Shown here: one piece after another, positions 1-10,432 of the stretch
How the letters are laid out: each line of letters starts with the position of its first letter
Position numbering within the stretch: the first letter of the stretch is position 1
DNA from: Liolophura sinensis
Lineage: Eukaryota > Mollusca > Polyplacophora > Chitonida > Chitonidae
Direction of reading: 5' to 3'
NCBI RefSeq assembly: GCF_032854445.1
Contig: NW_027018135.1
Span: forward strand, 1 to 64,000
Length of the DNA: 64,000 bases
The notes under the pieces: generated by a model
What the model was told of the DNA's origin: nothing
What the model saw: the letters and a program-made list of their open reading frames with translations, nothing else
The model's database searches: none
Made by a program: the position numbers and the translations under genes

Positions 1-3000
1 ACCTTATAAAATGTGGTCAGTGTTTAGTTGTACTTTTCACAGCAGACTGTATCAAGTACCTTGTGTTTTTTATGTACAAATGGTCTGGTTTTTCTACACG
101 TAGATAAAGACATTGAGATTGTCTTGCACTTAAAAGTAAGACAATTGCTGGTGAGTTGAATGGGCTTAGCCGATAGATTTGACGTCTTCTGGGCTACCGA
201 AGGGCACATAACTTATAGTCAAAAGTTGAATATAGTAATGACCAGTCGCGATTGTACAGAGTACAGTGTAGCCGATTTCAATTAACAAAAACACCAGGCA
301 AAAATGCAAAAGTGGAAAAACTGTTCCAGTGCTACTAGTAAGAGGCTAATCCGACGTATTTTGTGACGAGAAATCGAATGGTGCAAACCGCGTTGCTCTC
401 CGACCAATACTTTTGGCTGTAGCAACAATTGAATGATCATTTATGTCATAATCCACGTGCGTAGCAACGGCTTTTACTCCATGGAAACCAGGGAAATTTG
501 CAATTTTTCAACAGCTGCCGATGCCTGGCTCAATTCCGCATCTTTTGGCACCTTACTGAAGTGGGTTAGTGTTCAGTTGTACTTTTCACAGCAGACTGTA
601 TCAAGTACCTTGTGTTTTTCACGTACAAATGGTCTGGTTTTTCTACACGTAGATAAAGACATTGAGATTGTCTTGCACTTAGAAGTAAGGCAATTGCTGG
701 GTGAGTTAAATGGGCTTGGCCCAAAGATTTGACGTCTTCTGGGCTACCGAAGGGCACATAACTTATAGTCAAAAGTTGAATATAGTAATGACCAGTCGCG
801 ATTGTACAGAGTACAGTTTAGCCGATTTCAATTAACAAAAAGACGAAGCAAAATGCAAAAGTGGAAAAACTGTTCCAGTGCTACTAGTAAGAGGCTAATC
901 CGACGTATTTTGTGACGAGAAATCGAATGGTGCAAACCGCGTTGCTCTCCGACCAATACTTTTGGCTGTAGTGACAATTGAATGATAATTTATGTCATAA
1001 TCACGTGCCCAGCAACGGCTCTTACTCCATGGAAACCAGGGATATTTGCAATTTTTTAACAGCTGCCGATGCCTGGCCCAATTCCACATCTTTTGGCACC
1101 TTATAAATGTGGGTCAGTGTTTAGTTGTACTTTTCACAGCAGACTGTATCAAGTACCTTGTGTTTTTTTATGTACAAATGGTCTGGTTTTTCTACACGTA
1201 GATAAAGACATTGAGATTGTCTTGGACTTAAAAGTAAGACAATTGCTGGGTGAGTTGAATGGGCTTAGCCGATAGATTTGACGTCTTCTGGGCTACCGAA
1301 GGGCACATAACTTATAGTCAAAAGTTGAATATAGTAATGACCAGTCGCGATTGTACAGAGTACAGTGTAGCCGATTTCAATTCACAAAAAGACCAGGTAA
1401 AAATGCAAAAGTGGACAAACTGTTCCAGTGCTGCTGGTAAGAGGCTAATCCGACGTATTTTGTGACGAGAAATCGAATGGTGCAATCCGCGTTGCTCTCC
1501 GACCAATACTTTTGGCTGTAGTGACAATTGAATGATCATTTATGTCATAATCACGTGCCCAGCAACGGCTCTTACTCCATGGAAACCAGGGAAATTTGCA
1601 ATTTTTCAACAGCTGCCGATGCCTGGCTCAATTCCGCATCTTTTGGCACCTTACTGAAGTGGGTCAGTGTTCAGTTGTACTTTTTACAGCAGACTGTATC
1701 AAGTACCTTGTGGTTTTCACGTACAAATGGTGTGGTTTTTCTACACGTAGATAAAGACATTGAGATTGTCTTGCACTTAGAAGTAAGGCAATTGCTGGGT
1801 GAATTAAATGGGCTTAGCCCAAAGATTTCAGGTCTTCTGGGCTACCGAAGGGCACATAACTTATAGTCAAAAGTTAAATATAGTAATGACCAGTCGCGAT
1901 TGTACAGAGTACAGTGTAGCCGATTTCAATAAACAAAAAGACCAAGCAAAAATGCAAAAGTGGAAAAAACTGTTCCAGTGCTGCTGGTAAGAGGCTAATC
2001 CGACGTATTTTGTGACGAGAAATCGAATGGTGCAATCCGCGTTGCTCTCTGACCAATACTTTTGGCTGTAGCGACAATTGATTGATCATTGATGTCATAA
2101 TCACGTGCCCAGCAACGGCTCTTACTCCATGGAAACCAGGGATATTTGCAATTTTTTAACAGCTGCCGATGCCTGGCCCAATTCTGCATCTTTTGGCACC
2201 TTAAAAATGTGGGTCAGTGTTTAGTTGTACTTTTTACAGCAGACTGTATCAAGTACCTTGTGTTTTTTATGTACAAATGGTCTGGTTTTTCTACACGTAG
2301 ATAAAGACATTGAGATTGTCTTGCACTTAGAAGTAAGGCAATTGCTGGGTGAGTTAAATGGGCTTAGCCCAAAGATTTCAGGTCTTCTGGGCTACCGAAG
2401 GACACATAACTTATAGTCAAAAGTTGAATATAGTAATGACCAGTCGCGATTGTACAGAGTACAATGTAGCCGATTTCAATTAACAAAAAGATCAGGCAAA
2501 AATGCAAAAGTTGAAAAACTGTTCCAGTGCTACTAGTAAGAGGCTAATCCGACGTATTTTGTGACGAGAAATCGAATGGTGCAATCCGCGTTGCTCTCCG
2601 ACCAATACTTTTGGCTGTAGCGACAGATCAATGATTATTGATGTCATAATCACGTGCCCAGCAACGGCTCTTACTCCATGGAAACCAGGGATATTTGCAA
2701 TTTTTTAACAGCTGCCGATGCCTGGCCCAATTCCACATCTTTTGGCACCTTATAAATGTGGGTCAGTGTTTAGTTGTACTTTTCACAGCAGACTGTATCA
2801 AGTACCTTGTGTTTTTTATGTACAAATGGTCTGGTTTTTCTACACGTAGATAAAGACATTGAGATTGTCTTGGACTTAAAAGTAAGGCAATTGCTGGGTG
2901 AGTTGAATGGGCTTAGCCGATAGATTTGACGTCTTCTGGGCTACCGAAGGGCACATAACTTATAGTCAAAAGTTGAATATAGTAATGACCAGTCGCGATT

Positions 3001-3420
3001 GTACAGAGTACAGTGTAGCCGATTTCAATTAACAAAAAGACCAGGTAAAAATGCAAAAGTGGACAAACTGTTCCAGTGCTGCTGGTAAGAGGCTAATCCG
3101 ACGTATTTTGTGACGAGAAATCGAATGGTGCAAACCGCGTTGCTCTCCGATCAATACTTTTGGCTGTAGTGACAATTGAATGATTATTTATGTCATAATC
3201 ACGTGCCCAGCAACGGCTCTTACTCCATGGAAACCAGGGAAATTTTCAATTTTTCAACAGCTGCCGATGCCTGGCTCAATTCCACATCTTTTGGCACCTT
3301 ACTGAAGTGGGTCAGTGTTCAGTTGTACATTTTACAGCAGACTGTATCAAGCACCTTGTGGTTTTCACGTACAAATGGTGTGGTTTTTCTACACGTAGAT
3401 AAAGACATTGAGATTGTCTT
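1..3420. repeat. Mixed T/G/K satellite units, left edge
   Basis: Units start at 1 (T), 550 (G), 1098 (T), 1648 (G), 2198 (K), 2747 (T) and 3296 (G). Classes nearly alternate between the G body and the T/K body. The first unit has small indels in its head ('tataaaatgtggtcag'), and the 550 unit is one base short. The G unit at 1648 carries AATAAA (1928-1933) and 'aaagttaaatata', and is followed by a K unit; this linked pair recurs more than 30 kb away. No gene or unique sequence is present. Confidence 0.85.
1809..1821. repeat. Short inverted repeat in the unit
   Basis: TGGGCT-T-AGCCCA: two perfect 6-base arms around a single T. It recurs in units with 'gcttagccc'. Units with 'gcttggccc' keep 5-base arms, and those with 'gcttagccgaaag' or 'gccgatag' break the right arm. 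The loop is too small for a good hairpin, so it is better read as a near-palindrome than as a terminator. Confidence 0.45.
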
Positions 3421-6400
3421 GAACTTAGAAGTAAGGCAATTGCTGGGTGAGTTAAATGGGCTTAGCCCAAAGATTTCAGGTCTTCTGGGCTACCGAAGGG
3501 CACATAACTTATAGTCAAAAGTTGAATATAGTAATGACCAGTCGCGATTGTACAGAGTACAGTGTAGCCGATTTCAATTAACAAAAAGACCAGGCAAAAT
3601 TGCAAAAGTGGAAAAACTGTTCCAGTGCTACTAGTAACAGCCTAATCCGACGTATTTTGTGACGAGAAATCGAATGGTGCAATCCGCGTTGCTCTCCGAC
3701 CAATACTTTTGGCTGTAGCGACAATTAATTGATCATTGATGTCATAATCACGTGCCCAGCAACGGCTCTTACTCCATGGAAACCAGGGATATTTGCATTT
3801 TTTTAACAGCTGCCGATGCCTGGCCCAATTCTGCATCTTTTGGCACCTAAAAAATGTGGGACAGTGTTTAGTTGTACTTTTTACAGCAGACTGTATCAAG
3901 TACCTTGTGTTTTTTATGTACAAATGGTGTGGTTTTTCTACACGTAGATAAAGACATTGAGATTGTCTTGGACTTAGAAGTAAGACAATTGCTGGGTGAG
4001 TTAAATGGGCTTGGCCCAAAGATTTCAGGTCTTCTGGGCTACCGAAGGGCACATAACTTATAGTCAAAAGTTGAATATAGTAATGACAAGTCGCGATTGT
4101 ACAGAGTACAGTGTAGCCGATTTCAATTAACAAAAAGACCAGGCAAAAATGCAAAAGTGGGAAAACTGTTCCAGTGCTACTAGTAAGAGCCTAATCCGAT
4201 GTATTTTGTGACGAGAAATCCAATGGTGCAATCCGCGTTGCTCTCCGACCAATACTTTTGGCTGTAGCGACAATTGAATGATCATTTATGTCATAATCAC
4301 GTGCGTAGCAACGGCTCTTACTCCATGGAAACCAGGGAAATTTGCAATTTTTCAACAGCTGCCGATGCCTGGCTCAATTCCGCATCTTTTGGCACCTTAC
4401 TGAAGTGGGTTAGTGTTTAGTTGTACTTTTTACAGCAGACTGTATCAAGTACCTTGTGGTTTTCACGTACAAATGGTGTGGTTTTTCTACACGTAGATAA
4501 AGACATTGAGATTGTCTTGCACTTAGAAGTAAGGCAATTGCTGGGTGAGTTAAATGGGCTTAGCCCAAAGATTTGACGTCTTCTGGGCTACCGAAGGGCA
4601 CATAACTTATAATCAAAAGTTGAATATAGTAATGACCAGTCGCGATTGTACAGAGTACAGTGTAGCCGATTTCAATTAACAAAAAGACGAAGCAAAAATG
4701 CAAAAGTGGAAAAACTGTTCCAGTGCTACTAGTAAGAGCCTAATCCGACGTATTTTGTGACGAGAAATCGAATGGTGCAAACCGCGTTGCTCTCCGACCA
4801 ATACTTTTGGCTGTAGCGACAGATCAAGGATCATTGATGTCATAATCACGTGCCCAGCAACGGCTCTTACTCCATGGAAACCAGGGATATTTGCAATTTT
4901 TTAACAGCTGCCGATCCCTGGCCCAATTCCACATCTTTTGGCACCTTATAAATGTGGGTCAGTGTTCAGTTGTACTTTTTACAGCAGACTGTATCAAGTA
5001 CCTTGTGTTTTTTATGTACAAATGGTCTGGTTTTTCTACACGTAGATAAAGACATTGAGATTGTCTTGGACTTAGAAGTAAGACAATTGCTGGGTGAGTT
5101 AAATGGGCTTAGCCGAAAGATTTGACGTCTTCTGGGCTACCGAAGAGCACATAACTTATAGTCAAAAGTTGAATATAGTAATGACCAGTCGCGATTGTAC
5201 AGAGTACAGTGTAGCCGATTTCAATTAACAAAAAGACCAGGTAAAAATGCAAAAGTGGAAAAACTGTTCCAGTGCTGCTGGTAAGAGGCTAATTCGACGT
5301 ATTTTGTGACGAGAAATCGAATGGTGCAAACCGCGTTGCTCTCCGACCAATACTTTTGACTGTAGTGACAATTGAATGATCATTTATGTCATAATCACGT
5401 GCCCAGCAACGGCTCTTACTCCATGGAAACCAGGGAAATTTGCAATTTTTCAACAGCTGCCGATGCCTGGCTCAATTCCGCATCTTTTGGGACCTTACTG
5501 AAGTGGGTTAGTGTTCAGTTGTACTTTTTACAGCAGACTGTATCAAGTACCTTGTGTTTTTCACGTACAAATGGTGTGGTTTTTCTACACGTAGATAAAG
5601 ACATTGAGATTGTCTTGCACTTAGAAGTAAGGCAATTGCTGGGTGAGTTAAATGGGCTTGGCCCAAAGATTTGACGTCTTCTGGGCTACCGAAGGGCACA
5701 TAACTTATAGTCAAAAGTTGAATATAGTAATGACCAGTCGCGATTGTACAGAGTACAGTGTAGCCGATTTCAATTAACAAAAAGACCAGGCAAAAATGCA
5801 AAAGTGGAAAACCTGTTCCAGTGCTTCTGGTAAGAGGCTAATCCGACGTATTTTGTGACGAGAAATCGAATGGTGCAAACCGCGTTGCTCTCCGACCAAT
5901 ACTTTTGGCTGTAGTGACAATTGAATGATCATTTATGTCATAATCACGTGCCCAGCAACGGCTCTTACTCCATGGAAACCAGGGATATTTGCAATTTTTT
6001 AACAGCTGCCGATGCCTGGCCCAATTCTGCATCTTTTGGCACCTTAAAAATGTGGGTCAGTGTTTAGTTGTACTTTTTACAGCAGACTGTATCAAGTACC
6101 TTGTGTTTTTCACGTACAAATGGTGTGGTTTTTCTACACGTAGATAAAGACATTGAGATTGTCTTGCACTTAGAAGTAAGGCAATTGCTGGGTGAGTTAA
6201 ATGGGCTTGGCCCAAAGATTTCAGGTCTTCTGGGCTACCGAAGGGCACATAACTTATAGTCAAAAGTTGAATATAGTAATGACCAGTCGCGATTGTACAG
6301 AGTACAATGTAGCCGATTTCAATTAACAAAAAGACCAGGCAAAAATGCAAAAGTGGAAAAATTGTTCCAGTGCTACTAGTAAGAGCCTAATCCGACGTAT

Positions 6401-7000
6401 TTTGTAACGAGAAATCGAATGGTGCAATCCGCGTTGCTCTCCGACCAATAGTTTTGGCTGTAGCGACAATTGAATAATCATTTATGTCATAATCACGTGC
6501 GTAGCAACGGCTCTTACTCCATGGAAACCAGGGAAATTTGCAATTTTTCAACAGCTGCCGATGCCTGGCTCAATTCCGCATCTTTTGGCACCTTCCTGAA
6601 GTGGGATAGTGTTCAGTTGTACTTTTTACAGCAGACTGTATCAAGTACCTTGTGTTTTTCACGTACAAATGGTGTGGTTTTTCTACACGTAGATAAAGAC
6701 ATTGAGATTGTCTTGCACTTAGAAGTAAGGCAATTGCTGGGTGAGTTAAATGGGCTTAGCCCAAAGATTTGACGTCTTCTGGGCTACCGAAGGGCACATA
6801 ACTTATAATCAAAAGTTGAATATAGTAATGACCAGTCGCGATTGTACAGAGTACAGTTTAGCCGATTTCAATTAACAAAAAGACGAAGCAAAAATGCAAA
6901 AGTGGAAAAACTGTTCCAGTGCTACTAGTAAGAGCCTAATCCGACGTATTTTGTGACGAGAAATCGAATGGTGCAAACCGCGTTGCTCTCCGACCAATAC
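3420..7000. repeat. Multi-unit block, copy 1
   Basis: Units at 3845 (K), 4394 (G), 4943 (T), 5492 (G), 6041 (K) and 6590 (G). Rare variants tie this block to two later copies: 'gtcttgaactta' near 3419, 'gcaaaattgcaaaag' near 3594, 'gtgggacagtg' near 3856, 'gacaagtcgcg' near 4085, 'ccgatccctgg' at 4911, 'tttgactgtagtgac' near 5355, and 'ccaatagtttt' near 6445. The same markers reappear in the same order about 12.62 kb later (23 units) and 17.02 kb later (31 units). The 5492 unit has 'ggaccttactg' instead of 'gcaccttactg' in all three copies. Confidence 0.85.
4798..4953 (+). promoter_or_regulatory. CCAAT, CACGTG and TATAAAT arranged in T-class units
   Basis: CCAAT lies at 4798-4802, the E-box/G-box core CACGTG at 4847-4852, and TATAAAT at 4947-4953, all reading on the + strand. 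Nearly every unit carries the first two; only T-class units have the TATAAAT (K has TAAAAAT, G has TACTGAA). The arrangement resembles a minimal eukaryotic promoter, but short motifs occur by chance and no initiator or transcript evidence is available. Confidence 0.25.
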
Positions 7001-8236
7001 TTTTGGCTGTAGCGACAGATCAATGATAATTTATGTCATAATTACGTGCCCAGCAACGGCTCTTACTCCATGGAAACCAGGGAAATTTGCAATTTTTCAA
7101 CAGCTGCCGATGCCTGGCTCAATTCCGCATCTTTTGGCACCTTACTGAAGTGGATCAGTGTTCAGTTGTACTTTTTACAGCAGACTGTATCAAGTACCTT
7201 GTGGTTTTCACGTACAAATGGTCTGGTTTTTCTACACGTAGATAAAGACATTGAGATTGTCTTGCACTTAGAAGTAAGGCAATTGCTAGGTGAGTTAAAT
7301 GGGCTTGGCCCAAAGATTTGACGTCTTCTGGGCTACCGAAGGGCACATAACTTATAGTCAAAAGTTGAATATAGTAATGACCAGTCGCGATTGTACAGAG
7401 TGCAATTTAGCCGATTTCAATTAACAAAAAGACGAAGCAAAAATGCAAAAGTGGAAAAACTGTTCCAGTGCTACTAGTAAGAGCCTAATCCGACGTATTT
7501 TGTGACGACAAATCGAATGGTGCAAACCGCGTTGCTCTCCGACCAATACTTTTGCCTGTAGTGACAATTGAATGATCATTGATGTCATAATCACGTGCCC
7601 AGCAACGGCTCTTACTCCATGGAAACCAGGGAAATTTGCAATTTTTCAACAGCTGCCGATGCCTGGCTCAATTCCGCATCTTTTGGCACCTTATTCATGT
7701 GGGTCTGTGGTCAGTTGTACTTTTTACAGCAGACTGTATCAAGTACCTTGTGTTTTTCACGTACAAATGGTGTGGTTTTTCTACACGTAGATAAAGACAT
7801 TGAGATTGTCTTGCACTTAGAAGTAAGGCAATTGCTGGGTGAGTTAAATGGGCTTAGCCCAAAGATTTGACGTTTTCTGGGCTACCGAAGGGCACATAAC
7901 TTATAATCAAAAGTTGAATATAGTAATGACCAGTCGCGATTGTACAGAGTACAGTTTAGCCGATTTCAATTAACAAAAAGACGAAGCAAAAATGCAAAAG
8001 TGGAAAAACTATTCCAGTGCTACTAGTAAGAGCCTAATCCGACGTATTTTGTGACGAGAAATCGAATGGTGCAAACCGCGTTGCTCTCCGACCAATACTT
8101 TTGGCTGTAGCGACAGATCAATGATAATTTATGTCATAATTACGTGCCCAGCAACGGCTCTTACTCCATGGAAACCAGGGAAATTTGCAATTTTTCAACA
8201 GCTGCCGATGCCTGGCTCAATTCCGCATCTTTTGGC

Positions 8237-8785
8237 ACCTTACTGAAGTGGATCAGTGTTCAGTTGTACTTTTTACAGCAGACTGTATCAAGTACCTTGT
8301 GGTTTTCACGTACAAATGGTGTGGTTTTTCTACACGTAGATAAAGACATTGAGATTGTCTTGCACTTAGAAGTAAGGCAATTGCTAGGTGAGTTAAATGG
8401 GCTTGGCCCAAAGATTTGACGTCTTCTGGGCTACCGAAGGGCACATAACTTATAGTCAAAAGTTGAATATAGTAATGACCAGTCGCGATTGTACAGAGTG
8501 CAATTTAGCCGATTTCAATTAACAAAAAGACGAAGCAAAAATGCAAAAGTGGAAAAACTGTTCCAGTGCTACTAGTAAGAGCCTAATCCGACGTATTTTG
8601 TGACGACAAATCGAATGGTGCAAACCGCGTTGCTCTCCGACCAATACTTTTGCCTGTAGTGACAATTGAATGATCATTGATGTCATAATCACGTGCCCAG
8701 CAACGGCTCTTACTCCATGGAAACCAGGGAAATTTGCAATTTTTCAACAGCTGCCGATGCCTGGCTCAATTCCGCATCTTTTGGC
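8237..8785. repeat. Reference satellite unit (A class), annotated map
   Basis: A clean 549-bp unit used here as the map, 41.7% G+C (229/549 by hand count) with about 18 CpG. In order it holds: a class-defining head just after 'acctt'; a T-run before 'acagcagactg'; a class-variable stretch with 'cacgtacaaatgg'; a short inverted repeat around 'gggcttggccc'; the TGACGTC element (8417-8423); 'agtcgcgattgtacagagt'; an A-tract cluster (8524-8557); a class-variable 'agtgctactagtaag'; 'gacgtattttgtgacga'; a CCAAT; the palindrome AATGATCATT (8669-8678); CACGTG (8690-8695); and 'ccatggaaaccaggg'. The unit length is a multiple of three (183 codons), so a frame would carry over between units, but all frames contain stops. 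I see no internal sub-repeat by eye. Confidence 0.9.
8524..8557. other. Phased A-tract cluster, once per unit
   Basis: Four runs of four or five A lie at 8524-8528, 8537-8541, 8545-8548 and 8553-8557. Their centres are on average about 9.7 bp apart, close to one helical turn. Phased A-tracts are a known cause of intrinsic DNA curvature, common in satellite DNA. The cluster is kept in nearly every unit, with small class changes in the bases between the runs (gaccaggc, gacgaagc, gaccaagc, gaccaggt). Bending is inferred, not shown. Confidence 0.5.
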
Positions 8786-10432
8786 ACCTTATTCATGTGG
8801 GTCTGTGGTCAGTTGTACTTTTTACAGCAGACTGTATCAAGTACCTTGTGTTTTTCACGTACAAATGGTGTGGTTTTTCTACACGTAGATAAAGACATTG
8901 AGATTGTCTTGCACTTAGAAGTAAGGCAATTGCTGGGTGAGTTAAATGGGCTTAGCCCAAAGATTTGACGTTTTCTGGGCTACCGAAGGGCACATAACTT
9001 ATAATCAAAAGTTGAATATAGTAATGACCAGTCGCGATTGTACAGAGTACAGTTTAGCCGATTTCAATTAACAAAAAGACGAAGCAAAAATGCAAAAGTG
9101 GAAAAACTATTCCAGTGCTACTAGTAAGAGCCTAATCCGACGTATTTTGTGACGAGAAATCGAATGGTGCAAACCGCGTTGCTCTCCGACCAATACTTTT
9201 GGCTGTAGCGACAGATCAATGATAATTTATGTCATAATTACGTGCCCAGCAACGGCTCTTACTCCATGGAAACCAGGGAAATTTGCAATTTTTCAACAGC
9301 TGCCGATGCCTGGCTCAATTCCGCATCTTTTGGCACCTTACTGAAGTGGATCAGTGTTCAGTTGTACTTTTTACAGCAGACTGTATCAAGTACCTTGTGG
9401 TTTTCACGTACAAATGGTGTGGTTTTTCTACACGTAGATAAAGACATTGAGATTGTCTTGCACTTAGAAGTAAGGCAATTGCTAGGTGAGTTAAATGGGC
9501 TTGGCCCAAAGATTTGACGTCTTCTGGGCTACCGAAGGGCACATAACTTATAGTCAAAAGTTGAATATAGTAATGACCAGTCGCGATTGTACAGAGTGCA
9601 GTTTAGCCGATTTCAATTAACAAAAAGACGAAGCAAAAATGCAAAAGTGGAAAAACTGTTCCAGTGCTACTAGTAAGTGCCTAATCCGACGTATTTTGTG
9701 ACGAAAAATCGAATGGTGCAAACCGCGTTGCTCTCCGACCAATACTTTTGGCTGTAGCGACAATTTAATGATCATTTATGTCATAATCACGTGCGTAGCA
9801 ACGGCTCTTACTCCATGGAAACCAGGGAAATTTGCAATTTTTCAACAGCTGCCGATGCCTGGCTCAATTCCGCATCTTTTGGCACCTTATTCATGTGGGT
9901 CTGTGGTCAGTTGTACTTTTTACAGCAGACTGTATCAAGTACCTTGTGTTTTTCACGTACAAATGGTGTGGTTTTTCTACACGTAGATAAAGACATTGAG
10001 ATTGTCTTGCACTTAGAAGTAAGACAATTGCTGGGTGAGTTAAATGGGCTTGGCCCAAAGATTTCAGGTCTTCTGGGCTACCGAAGGGAACATAACTTAT
10101 AGTCAAAAGTTGAATATAGTAATGACCAGTCGCGATTGTACAGAGTACAGTGTAGCCGATTTCAATTAACAAAAACACCAGGCAAAAATGCAAAAGTGGA
10201 AAAACTGTTCCAGTGCTACTAGTAACAGCCTAATCCGACGTATTTTGTGACGAAAAATCGAATGGTGCAAACCGCGTTGCTCTCCGACCAATACTTTTGG
10301 CTGTAGCGACAATTTAATGATCATTTATGTCATAATCACGTGCGTAGCAACGGCTCTTACTCCATGGAAACCAGGGAAATTTGCAATTTTTCAACAGCTG
10401 CCGATGCCTGGCTCAATTCCGCATCTTTTGGC

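Larger units (their letters stand above)
7139..10432. repeat. A-B dimer higher-order repeat, three tandem copies
   Basis: Units alternate strictly: A at 7139, 8237 and 9335; B at 7688, 8786 and 9884. The period is 1098 bp (2 x 549). The segment from about 7230 to 8494 looks identical by eye to 8328-9592. It includes private variants such as 'cgttttctgggc', 'aaaaactattccag', 'gacgacaaatcg' and 'tttgcctgtagtgac'. Copy 1 differs at about 7229 (gtctgg rather than gtgtgg). The last copy differs at about 9593 (gtgcagttt rather than gtgcaattt), and its B unit ends with 'aagggaacata'. This is a very recent local amplification. Confidence 0.9.

Noticed and set aside
3642-4154. Reverse-strand 97-170 codon frames starting 'MHFCLVFLLIEIGYTVLCTI', with a hydrophobic, signal-like start
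   Set aside because: The frame overlaps the forward one base for base and is cut by class-specific stops. It lengthens only where a unit happens to lack a stop. The hydrophobic start comes from the A-tract and T-rich composition. No conserved domain is recognised.
8237-8785. CENP-B box in the unit
   Set aside because: No stretch fits the TTCG-N4-A-N2-CGGG core on either strand; the nearest, around the reverse of 'tcgaatgg', lacks the required A and CGGG.
8237-8785. Internal 183-bp sub-repeat (549 = 3 x 183)
   Set aside because: Sequence at unit positions 1, 184 and 367 shows no similarity by eye. The divisibility may matter for nucleosome spacing but not for repeat origin.
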